DNA of 64,000 nt, from the NCBI RefSeq assembly GCF_018130955.1, contig NZ_JAFCJM010000025.1, positions 1-64,000 of the forward strand, written 5' to 3'. The notes below the pieces were generated by a model that had not been told where the DNA came from, searched no databases, and saw only the letters and a program-made list of their open reading frames with translations. The translations under genes were made by a program, and so were the position numbers. The stretch is from Bradyrhizobium liaoningense (lineage in GTDB: Bacteria; Pseudomonadota; Alphaproteobacteria; Rhizobiales; Xanthobacteraceae). This document shows positions 16,067 through 24,247 of this stretch, in pieces (the stretch's first letter is position 1; every line of letters starts with the position of its first letter).

Positions 16067-16154
16067 CATATTAACCATGCTTCCAAGCTGAAGTGGCATT
16101 GGGAGCGTCATCAACCTCGCCACAAGTCGGCTATTGCCCCGGAAGGAGGCTTAA

Positions 16155-17282
16155 GTGACTGCTAAAATTGCATTTTTTCCTCTCGGAAACGCGGATACTT
16201 GCCGCATCGATCTGGTGAGCAGCCGGAAGGTTCTCATCGACTTCGCGAACATGCGGGATCCGAAGGACCCCTATGACAAGCGGATCGATCTCGCCGAGGA
16301 GCTCCGCCGTGACCTCAAGGATGCCGACCGCGACTACTTCGACGTGGTCTGCTTCACCCATCTCGACAACGATCACATCAAGGGCTCCACGGATTTCTTC
16401 TGGTTTGAGCATGCGGCGGTCTACCAGGGCGCTGGCCGGATCAAAATCAAGGAGCTGTGGGTGCCGGCGGCGGCTGTCACTGAAGAAGGATCGAGCGGCG
16501 AGGCCCGTATCATCCGCCAAGAAGCGCGGGCGCGCCTCAAGGCCGGCAAGGGCATCAAGGTGTTCTCCCGTCCCGGCCACCTGCACGATCTCCTGGCCTC
16601 CTGGGGTCTGACTGTCGAGAGCCGCGCCTCCTGCATCGTCGATGCCGGCCAGACCGTGCCGGGCTTCGACAAGCTCGGCGCCGACAAGGCCGAGTTCTTC
16701 GTGCACAGCCCGTTCGCCTGGCGCCTCAACGACCGCGAGGTCGAGGACCGCAATCAGGACAGCATCGTCATGCAGGTCACCTTCGTAGAAGGCGGGGTTG
16801 AAAGCTACGGTCTGCTCGGCTCCGACGCCGACCACGACACGCTCACCAAGATCGTTGAGACCACCAAGCGGCACAAGCGTGAAGGCCGGCTGCTCTGGGA
16901 CGTGCTGAAGCTCTTCCACCACTGCTCGTATCTGTCGCTCGGCCCCGATCGCGGCCAGGACGAGACGGTTCCGGTCCCGGACGTGAAGTGGCTGTTCGAG
17001 CAGGGCCGTGACGGCTGCCTGATCATCTCGCCGAGCGACCCGATCCCCTCGAAGGGCAGCGAGGCCGACAAGAGCGACCAGCCGCCGCACCGCCAGGCCG
17101 CCGCGCATCACCGTCGCGTGGTCGATGGCAAGGATGGCGAGTTCAAGGTCACGATGGAGACGCCGTCGGTGTCCCGCCCGAAGCCGCTGGTGGTCGAGAT
17201 TACCGCCTCCGGCGTCAGCCTGGTGCTGGCGGCCCCCTCCGCCATCGGCATCGCGACCTCGCGGCCGGCGCGCGCTGGCTGA
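16155..17282 (+). CDS. metallo-beta-lactamase-fold protein of E2-E1-JAB operon
   Basis: 375 residues, GTG start with a very strong GGAAGGAGG site 5 bases upstream. The MBL active site is visible as CFTHLDNDHIKG (His69, Asp71, Asp73, His74), with later ligands in GLLGSDADHDTL and LFHHCSYL. The order resembles ComEC/Rec2-type hydrolases rather than beta-lactamases. There is no signal peptide, so it acts in the cytoplasm; nucleotide or nucleic-acid cleavage is possible. The chain ends in a flexible ATSRPARAG tail with a C-terminal glycine. It is separated by 4 bases from the next gene. Confidence 0.85.
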   Translation: MTAKIAFFPLGNADTCRIDLVSSRKVLIDFANMRDPKDPYDKRIDLAEELRRDLKDADRDYFDVVCFTHLDNDHIKGSTDFFWFEHAAVYQGAGRIKIKELWVPAAAVTEEGSSGEARIIRQEARARLKAGKGIKVFSRPGHLHDLLASWGLTVESRASCIVDAGQTVPGFDKLGADKAEFFVHSPFAWRLNDREVEDRNQDSIVMQVTFVEGGVESYGLLGSDADHDTLTKIVETTKRHKREGRLLWDVLKLFHHCSYLSLGPDRGQDETVPVPDVKWLFEQGRDGCLIISPSDPIPSKGSEADKSDQPPHRQAAAHHRRVVDGKDGEFKVTMETPSVSRPKPLVVEITASGVSLVLAAPSAIGIATSRPARAG

Positions 17283-17286
17283 TCGA

Positions 17287-19554
17287 ATGCTGCACGACTG
17301 GCTCCACATCTGGGGCGAAGCCATCGAGCCGGAGCACCTGTCCGGTTCGATGGCAGTCCGCTTCCGCGACTTCCTCATCAACCAGGCCGAGGGGCTTGCG
17401 ACTATCACAGGCGCTCGGCGCAGCGGGCCGAACGCCGAGTATGAGCTGCTGATCATCAAGGTGCGGACTAACCGCCCGCAGCGGCCGGCATATCCTCTTC
17501 TGCGAGAAGAGCCCATCGGCATCCTGTTTACGACCGAGGGCAGCTACGCGCCGTCCGTGCTGGCCCTTCGTCCGGACTTCCCCGACACGCCGCATCAGAA
17601 CTGGGTGCCAGACGGCGTTCCGTTCTCGCTCTGTGTGGATGACCGGCCGTGGCAAGAGGCGCGACCGCTCTACACGCCGGCCGAACTCCTGCATCGCATT
17701 ATCAAATGGTTCGAGCGTGCCGGCCGAGGCGGCCTCCATGACCTTCGTCAGCCGCCCGATCCGTTCTTCATGCGCGAAGGCTACCACCTGATCATTCCGC
17801 GCAACGCCTTCGACGGGGGAACGCGGGAGCTGGTAGCCTTCGCCCATGATCCGCAGAACCCGGTCGTCGTGTCACTGCGCGAGCCGCAACCGCACGAGCT
17901 GCAACAGTTGCAGGCGGGCACGTTCTTGGTGATCGCGCTGGCGCTGGAACCCCGGGCCATGAGCCGGATGCGTCGCGCCCCGGCGAACTTGAACTCCCTT
18001 CTGCATGAGCTGGGCGCTCGCGGCATCAACCTCGCGGAGGTGCTGACGGCGCGCATCACAGCGTGGAGCGCCGCAGGGAACCAAACCAATTTCGAGACCC
18101 GAATCGGCCTCCTGCTACGCATGCCGATCATCGGACCGGACGGCAACCCGACGGGCCAGAGCGACGACGTCGCGTTCCTCACTTTGGCGACGCTGGGTGA
18201 TATCGGCGCGGCCCTTGGGCTCTTAGGGCGCTCGCCCGAAGCGCGCGGGGCTCGTTACGCCCGGTTGTTCGCGCCGGTCGGAATCGACGAACAGGCGCTG
18301 GCAGCGATGGTCGTGCTCGTGACCGCGGCGCATGTAGAGTTTGACCAGCGCAGAGCCCTCGATCTTGCCGGAAGCTCAATCGATGCCCCGCGCCGTGTAG
18401 TGCAGATCGGTGCCGGCGCGATCGGCTCGATGGTTGCGGAGACGCTCGCGCGGCAGGGATTGGGCCAGCACTGGACCTTCATCGAACCCGACTATTTGCT
18501 GCCCCACAACCTCGCTCGCCATGAACTCACTACGGCAGATATCGGGCTGCCAAAAGCGCACTCCCTTTCGCGGCGGCTGATGCAACTGCGCACGGATTTG
18601 CGCGCCGAGGCCATCGCCGCCAACGTGCTCAAGCCGGGTGACCGCGCAAACGACGTGGCCACCGCCCTGCAAGCAGCCGATCTGGTGATTGATGCCGCAG
18701 CGTCGGTTCCGGTGGCCAGATGGCTGTCTGATCAGACAACTGCGGCACGGCGCGCCAGTGTCTTCTTCAACCCCGCCGGCACCGCGGTTGTGTTGCTGAT
18801 GGAAAGCCGGGACCGGAGAATCGATCTGCGCCTGCTCGAAGCGAGCTACTATGGCGACGTCCTGAACGTTCCTGCGCTGGAAGATCACCTGTCGCAGTCG
18901 GCCGACGCGGTGCCCTATGCCGGCGCCTGCCGGGCGGTCACCAACCGGATCCCGGCCGCTCGCGCGCAGATCCTTGCCGGCCTCGCTTCCGCAGCGCTGA
19001 TGGAGGCCGTGGGCAAACCCGAAAGCGACCTACGGGTCTGGTCACTGTCGAAGGACGGCAGCGTCGCCGTCCATCACGGCGACATCGGTGACGTCCGCGT
19101 ACAATCCAGTCTGGGCTGGACAATCACGCTTCCAAGCACCCTCGAAGCCAAAATTCTGAAGATGAGGACGGTCGGCTTGCCGGCTGAGACCGGCGGCGTT
19201 CTCTTAGGCGTGGTTGATCTGGTCGCAGCCCGTATCGACATCATTGACGCCTGGCCCGCGCCACCTGACAGCTCAGCGTCCGAGACCGAGTTCAAGCGGG
19301 GGACGAAAGGCCTGCGGCAAGGTGTCGAAGCTGCCATCGCACAGACCCTCGACCAGGTGCGCTATGTCGGCGAATGGCATTCACATCCGCGCCGAACGCG
19401 CACTGATCCGAGCGGGAAGGACCTCCTGCAACTCGGTTGGCTTGCCGCGACGCTGTCCATGGACGGCTGTCCCGGCGTCATGCTCATTGCGGGCGATACC
19501 GGCATCAGAATCTGTCTCGGCGCCACCCTCGATGACGAAGGGGCGAACACGTGA
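17287..19554 (+). CDS. E2-E1(ThiF)-JAB fusion, ubiquitin-like conjugation/deconjugation enzyme
   Basis: 755 residues with three enzyme parts. Residues about 60-155 are E2-like: PHQNWVPDGVPFSLCVDDRP with candidate catalytic Cys116, then W and the LLHRIIKWFERAGRGGLHD helix. Residues about 340-580 are an E1/ThiF adenylation domain: VVQIGAGAIGS (371-381), FIEPDYLLPHNLARHEL, and candidate acceptor Cys548 in AGACRAV. Residues about 620-755 are a JAB isopeptidase: AETGGVLLG (Glu634) and EWHSHP-x7-S-x2-D (His698, His700, Asp712). It would activate, transfer and remove a C-terminus-linked protein. The ATG at 17287 is chosen because earlier in-frame residues lie within the MBL gene and look random. Confidence 0.9.
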   Translation: MLHDWLHIWGEAIEPEHLSGSMAVRFRDFLINQAEGLATITGARRSGPNAEYELLIIKVRTNRPQRPAYPLLREEPIGILFTTEGSYAPSVLALRPDFPDTPHQNWVPDGVPFSLCVDDRPWQEARPLYTPAELLHRIIKWFERAGRGGLHDLRQPPDPFFMREGYHLIIPRNAFDGGTRELVAFAHDPQNPVVVSLREPQPHELQQLQAGTFLVIALALEPRAMSRMRRAPANLNSLLHELGARGINLAEVLTARITAWSAAGNQTNFETRIGLLLRMPIIGPDGNPTGQSDDVAFLTLATLGDIGAALGLLGRSPEARGARYARLFAPVGIDEQALAAMVVLVTAAHVEFDQRRALDLAGSSIDAPRRVVQIGAGAIGSMVAETLARQGLGQHWTFIEPDYLLPHNLARHELTTADIGLPKAHSLSRRLMQLRTDLRAEAIAANVLKPGDRANDVATALQAADLVIDAAASVPVARWLSDQTTAARRASVFFNPAGTAVVLLMESRDRRIDLRLLEASYYGDVLNVPALEDHLSQSADAVPYAGACRAVTNRIPAARAQILAGLASAALMEAVGKPESDLRVWSLSKDGSVAVHHGDIGDVRVQSSLGWTITLPSTLEAKILKMRTVGLPAETGGVLLGVVDLVAARIDIIDAWPAPPDSSASETEFKRGTKGLRQGVEAAIAQTLDQVRYVGEWHSHPRRTRTDPSGKDLLQLGWLAATLSMDGCPGVMLIAGDTGIRICLGATLDDEGANT

Positions 19555-20711
19555 GCGAGGTGCCATCACAAGGGGGGGCCCTTGAGACGGCCGCCGCCGC
19601 CGATTTCCTTGGTGGCCAGAAACTCGAAGACGGCATCGGCCTTTGCCTGTCTGGCGGCGGATTCCGCGCCATGCTGTTTCACCTCGGTGCTTTCGTCCGC
19701 ATGAACGAGCTTGGCTTGCTGGCCAAACTGGACCGCGTTGCGAGCGTATCAGGCGGCTCGCTGGCCGCTGGCGCGCTGGCAGTCGCGTGGGATCAGCTCA
19801 CATTCGACCAAACCGGCGTTGCCACCAACCTCATCGAAAGAGTCGCCGAACCGATATTGAATCTCTCTTCCAAGTACGTCGACATCCCGGCAATTGCTCT
19901 TGGTTTTCTGCCCTTCGTCCATGCCTCCGAGCTCGCGGCTCTCGCCTATGATCATTGGTTGTTTCGTGGCAAGACGCTGCAGGACCTGCCGACGAACCCT
20001 CGGTTCTCATTCACGGCAACTAGCCTTCAAAGCGGTGTGCTGTGGCGCTTCGCTCGCGATTACGCCGCAGACTACCGCGTGGGCATGTGGCGCAATCCTA
20101 GTCTGAGAATCGCTTCAGTCGTCGCGGCCTCGGCGGCGTTTCCGCCTTACCTTTCGCCGGCGTACATCGACGTTCCGCCAGGGGCGGTGAGGCCGGAAAG
20201 CGGCGCCGACCTGCATCGCGAGCCCTATACGACCCGGCTGTGCCTGACAGACGGCGGCGTGTACGACAACCTCGGGCTTGAGCCGATCTGGAAACGCTAC
20301 AAGACCATTCTGGTCAGCGATGGAGGGGCGATAATCCCGCCTAGCATTGCGCCCCGAACCAACTGGCTTTCCCTCGCCGTGCGCGCTAGCAACATCGCCT
20401 TGCAGCAGGGCGTTAACATGCGCCGGCGCGTGCTATTCGGGCTGGAACGCACCGGTGAGCGGCGGATCGCCTACTGGGGCATTGGAGAACCCGTTGCCTC
20501 CTATGGTGTCGGCGACGAGCTTCGGTTCACAGCCGAACAGACTAGGCAGGCGGCCGAGGTGCCGACCCGGTTGACGAAGTACCCACTCAATGCGCGGGTG
20601 AATATCGTGCGTGCCGGCTACGCGCACGCCGACGCCGCCCTGAGAGCAAGTCGGATTCCACTACCAGTTGCCAGCAAGCCGGATTTTTCCCGTCTACCGG
20701 ATATCCGCTAG
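19551..20711 (+). CDS. patatin-like phospholipase, likely effector of the E2-E1-JAB operon
   Basis: 386 residues, GTG start overlapping the stop of the fusion gene by 4 bases. The oxyanion loop SGGGFRAMLFHLG begins at residue 34, the nucleophile is in SVSGGS (Ser67), and the catalytic aspartate is in TDGGVYDNLGLEP (Asp234). Patatins of this kind hydrolyse membrane phospholipids and serve as cell-killing effectors in CBASS systems. The tight overlap says it is made in step with the conjugation enzyme. No transmembrane segment is evident. Confidence 0.9.
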   Translation: MSEVPSQGGALETAAAADFLGGQKLEDGIGLCLSGGGFRAMLFHLGAFVRMNELGLLAKLDRVASVSGGSLAAGALAVAWDQLTFDQTGVATNLIERVAEPILNLSSKYVDIPAIALGFLPFVHASELAALAYDHWLFRGKTLQDLPTNPRFSFTATSLQSGVLWRFARDYAADYRVGMWRNPSLRIASVVAASAAFPPYLSPAYIDVPPGAVRPESGADLHREPYTTRLCLTDGGVYDNLGLEPIWKRYKTILVSDGGAIIPPSIAPRTNWLSLAVRASNIALQQGVNMRRRVLFGLERTGERRIAYWGIGEPVASYGVGDELRFTAEQTRQAAEVPTRLTKYPLNARVNIVRAGYAHADAALRASRIPLPVASKPDFSRLPDIR

Positions 20712-20809
20712 TTTGACGTGGTCCAGGGCAGCGCTTGGTCAGCGAAGTTGCATTCAGACAAAGAGCAACTAAATTGAACAGCTACTGACACATACATACC
20801 CGAGGTTTC

Positions 20810-21604
20810 ATGGCGAAACGCGGCACGCCCAGCGGTCCTGTTCCGGCGCAACTGTCTATTGAGCAGCTACGTGCTGCATTGCCGAAGCTAGAGCGGCGAC
20901 TAACGGAGTTTAAGGGTTTGGACTATGGCAGTCTAACGGACGAGAACGAGGATCGCGTTTTAGGCGGCCTCCGACGAAAGCTTGACGATACGCTGATGGA
21001 AATCTACGGCGCAGACACGACCGACTATCATCGATATTCGGTTCACTCCCTCGATGATACTCCGATGAGCTTGGGTGGTGGCTGGCCGTCCGTCCGATCC
21101 AGGATTCCGGACATTAAATCTGCTGTCGACCGCGCGATCGGTAATATTGAGACCGCAATCGAGATCACGAAGGAACGGATAGGCGATGCTGGAGGCGATG
21201 CCGCGTCGAAAGCTGTTCGGGCCTACGCCGGTCTTGACCTGCATCCCGAGATCGCCCGTGCTGCGAGCAAGCTCTATACAGATGGGCACTACGCCAACGC
21301 CGTCGAGGCGGCAGTGAAGCGGCTGAACGGCTTGGTGAGATTGCGCAGCGATCTGGAGGTGGATGGCACAAGTTTAATGGAGCGCGCATTTAGCCCCTCG
21401 AACCCCATTTTGAAATTCAATGACCTTTCTGACCAATCCGACAGGGACGAGCAGAAGGGCTTTATGATGATGTTTTCTGGCGCTGTGTCCGGACTACGCA
21501 ACCCGCGAGCTCACGGGTTCATCAATGATGATCCGGAGAGAGCGTTGGAATTCATCGCCTTTGTGAGCCTCCTAGCGAAGCTTCTGGATGGCGCGTCCAC
21601 CTGA
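20810..21604 (+). CDS. TIGR02391-like protein (possible HEPN/abortive-infection type)
   Basis: 264 residues. The C-terminal half carries YAGLDLHPEIARAASKLYTD, AVEAAVKRLNGLVR, and GAVSGLRNPRAHGFINDDPE followed by an ALEFIAFVSLL helix, which is the TIGR02391 (Ymh) signature. The RNPRAH element resembles the Rx4-6H of HEPN ribonucleases. The N-terminal 100 residues are family-specific and helical. It lies 98 bases after the patatin gene on the same strand, so it may share the defence operon or be an independent island gene. Confidence 0.7.
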   Translation: MAKRGTPSGPVPAQLSIEQLRAALPKLERRLTEFKGLDYGSLTDENEDRVLGGLRRKLDDTLMEIYGADTTDYHRYSVHSLDDTPMSLGGGWPSVRSRIPDIKSAVDRAIGNIETAIEITKERIGDAGGDAASKAVRAYAGLDLHPEIARAASKLYTDGHYANAVEAAVKRLNGLVRLRSDLEVDGTSLMERAFSPSNPILKFNDLSDQSDRDEQKGFMMMFSGAVSGLRNPRAHGFINDDPERALEFIAFVSLLAKLLDGAST

Positions 21605-21886
21605 TGCTGGCCAATTGTATCTACGTGCTCGCTTTTAAGCCCAGACGCCTATCAGCGCGACATCGGCCAGCCCGCACGTAGCGAATGTATTGATCTTAGT
21701 GGTGCCCGCGCGCGCGACCCTTCCCACTCCCGCAGGAACGACCACTTGCCAGCGTCGGCTGAACGTCCAACTTGTAAATCGCGCCATGTTGCGCTGGTTG
21801 CCGATGCAGCTCTCCGTGAGTGAGCCAAGAGAAATTGGCTTGCTTTAAAGGTAAACCTTTTAAGCGCGGTCAGCCCAAGACATCAA

Positions 21887-22720
21887 CTACTCGGCGGCCT
21901 CAACCTGGCTTTCAAGCTCCGCAAATTTCGCTGCCATCGTCGGATTGCCCCGCGTCAGCTTCTTGATCGTCACGTCCTGAGCCTTGTCATTCGCGAGGCG
22001 CAGGTTGCGGTCAGCGCCGATCAGCGCGTCCTTCGTCTTCTGGAGGTGGTCGATGGACTTGTCGATCTCATTGATCGCCGTCTGGAAGTTTCTGGAAGCG
22101 AGATCGTAGTTCTTGGCAAAGCCGTTCTTGAACATCTCAAGCTGGCTTTCAAACTGGGTGATGTCGATATTCTGGGCCTTAACGAGCGCCAGCTCGGTCT
22201 TGTATTTCAAGGCGTTGGTAGCCGCGTTTCGGAGAAGCGTAATCATCGGCAGGAAGAACTGCGGCCGGACGACGTACATTTTCGGATAGCGGTGGAAAAC
22301 GTCGACAATACCAGCGTTGTAGAGTTCGCTGTCGGGCTCGAGCAATGAGACCAGGACGGCATACTCGCAGCCTTTTTCGGCGCGGTCCCGATCGAGTTCC
22401 TTGAGGAAGTCCTCGTTCCTGCTCTTCGTGGCAGTTCTATCGCTCTCGTTCTTCATCTCGAACATGATGGAGATGATCTCGGTGCCGGCGTCGTCCGAGT
22501 CCCGAAAGATGAAATCGCCCTTGCTGCCGGTCCGTGCGTCGTTGTCCTTCTCGAAGTACGCCCGCGGAAAGGCCATCGAGCGCACCCGGTTGAACTCGGT
22601 CTCGCAGTGCTGTTCGAGGGTCTCGCCAACCATCTTGGTCGAGAGCCGGGCCTTCATATCCTTCAGGCGATCGATCGTGTCATCGCGATCCTTGATCTGG
22701 GTCTCGTACTTGTCCTTGAT
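21887..22720 (-). pseudogene. DUF2130 protein, 5'-truncated
   Basis: The frame encodes the conserved core and C-terminus of DUF2130 proteins: KARLSTKMVGETLEQHCETE, then FNRVRSMAFPRAYFEKDND, GSKGDFIFRDSD, and VVRPQFFLPMITLLRNAA. DUF2130 proteins are about 430 residues with an N-terminal zinc or coiled-coil part; here about 278 residues remain. Homology begins abruptly near 22720, where the upstream sequence belongs to an HNH nuclease gene. An ATG at 22744 could allow a shortened product, so expression is not excluded. Confidence 0.65.
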
Positions 22721-23780
22721 GGACCTCAATGCATGCCGAGCCATGTGCGCCATCATAAATCGCAACCGGGTCCATGCCGCAGCGCTCGCAGAATAGCTTT
22801 CCATGTGTGCGCACAAACCAGTCCTTCTTGGCTTGCGCCAGCCCCGATGCACGCTCTTTTCGCAGGTGGGCGACAAGGCGAGGCTTTCCTTCAGTCCACG
22901 ACCGATCCTCAGGAGAATCCGGGAGGTCCATGGTCTGACTTTCCTCTCCTTTTGGGACGATGGTGAAGCCAGCGCTCTCGAGAATCCGGAAGCACGGAGT
23001 GCCGTGACCGCTCGAGAAATGTCTGGGCAGCACTTCATAGCCAAGAGCTTCTGTCGCGGCGAGGCCAAACACAGCCTTTGGCGGATAGCGTTCTTCTGCA
23101 CTTGCAATCAGATCAAAGTCGACCGAAGGACCGTAGCCATGTCGGAAGTCCGGTTGACGCAGCTTTTCCACTGCATTCCATACGTGCTCCGCCGTTACCA
23201 CGCGGAACGCTTCAGCGGGAAGTCTTTCAGCGCTTCGCACGTCCTCCTGGACATGGATCGTGCGAAGCGCTGACTCAAGTTCTGACAGCGGCACGTCTGC
23301 CGCAAATTGAATGCGAATCTTCTTTGTCGAATTGCCGCCCTTTCGGCCTGCGCCTTGGCCGACAAGCCTCATTCGTCTGGACATGAGTGTAAAGGCGGAC
23401 GAACCATTCGCATCAAGTTCGCCATTCGACAAAATGATCCGCTGCTCGATGGGCAAGCGCCGAACGTCAAGGCTATCTACCCATGCGCGGTCAAACGGCA
23501 AGCGGGCGCCAACTATACGTCGGAGGAGAAGACGCAGCGCGGGGCCATACTCGGCATTTGTTACATTCCCTTTGGCGGAGCTGCCACCGCGACTGAACAA
23601 AGTAATGCCGCTCGTATCGAGCTCGGCATGAGAGTCCATAGGACGACCATCGTCACTTAGAATTTGGCAGATCATGCGCGTCTCGCTATCAACAAATGCT
23701 TCCGATAAAGTATAAATTGCCAGTCTGGGATACAGGCTTACGGACGAGGCGTGCTTCGACCGCCCTCCATTGACTTTCAT
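22721..23780 (-). pseudogene. HNH endonuclease, 3'-truncated
   Basis: From the ATG at 23780 the protein has a domain including RHGYGPSVDFDLIASAEERY, PPKAVFGLAATEALGYEVLP and TPCFRILESAGF, then ERASGLAQAKKDWFVRTHG and CERCGMDPV. This matches defence-type HNH nucleases whose CxxC is followed by a G-x-IEVHH-x-x-P active site. The frame reaches CIEVH and then changes into unrelated sequence, ending about 12 residues later. The second half of the HNH site is lost, so nuclease activity is not expected. The gene is joined to a headless DUF2130 gene. Confidence 0.65.
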
Positions 23781-23950
23781 GATGCGTTCCCTGCCTGCAA
23801 GGTGCAAGTGAACTGGCCGCATCACCGTTCTATCTAACACTGCCAAACGTTTCCTTTTATACGACACGCTCATTGGGCAGTTGCTGCAGGGATTACAGAA
23901 CTCTAGTTGCACAGCATCTATTGGTCTCAATCGCGTTGCAGGACAGCAAT

Positions 23951-24247
23951 ATGGCACCTCGGGAAATAGCCCCCATCAAACGCACCATCCGGCGAGATCA
24001 GCTTCGCGAGATGGTCCCGCTTGCCGACAGCACCATCTATGACATGGAGCAGCGCGGGGAGTTTCCAAGGCGGTTCGCGCTCTCGCCTAGGTGCGTCGTA
24101 TGGGATCTTGCGGAGGTTGAAGCATGGCTGGCGGCGCGAAGATCGACACCTCTTGCTCGTGCGCCGCATCCTGATGTGAGGCAGCGCCGAACCCGGCCGG
24201 TCAAAGGGCCGGGTCGGGCTGCAGGAGCGGCATTGAAGGGGGAATGA
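23951..24247 (+). CDS. AlpA-like excisionase/regulator
   Basis: 98 residues. IRRDQLREMVPLADSTIYDM, EQRGEFPRRFALSP and CVVWDLAEVEAWLAAR form the winged HTH of the AlpA/MerR-like phage regulator family, followed by a basic tail (RQRRTRPVKGPGRAAG). AlpA proteins switch on excision of P4-type islands by their integrase. It converges with the integrase gene and the two overlap by 47 bases at their 3' ends. Confidence 0.85.
   Translation: MAPREIAPIKRTIRRDQLREMVPLADSTIYDMEQRGEFPRRFALSPRCVVWDLAEVEAWLAARRSTPLARAPHPDVRQRRTRPVKGPGRAAGAALKGE

Noticed and set aside
16131..17522. Long antisense frame of 463 codons opposite the MBL gene
   Set aside because: The sense strand has a strong ribosome site, zinc motifs and operon structure; the antisense translation is low-complexity Asp/Val/Arg-rich with no motif.
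16155..21604. Classic type II CBASS
   Set aside because: No CD-NTase (GS-x10-DxD type) reading was found among the operon genes, and the E2, E1 and JAB parts are in one chain instead of Cap2 plus Cap3.
21719..21735. Possible left attachment site resembling the guaA end (CCTTCCCACTCCC)
   Set aside because: It matches only about eight bases (TTCCCACTC) of the guaA 3' end, which is not enough to call an attachment repeat.
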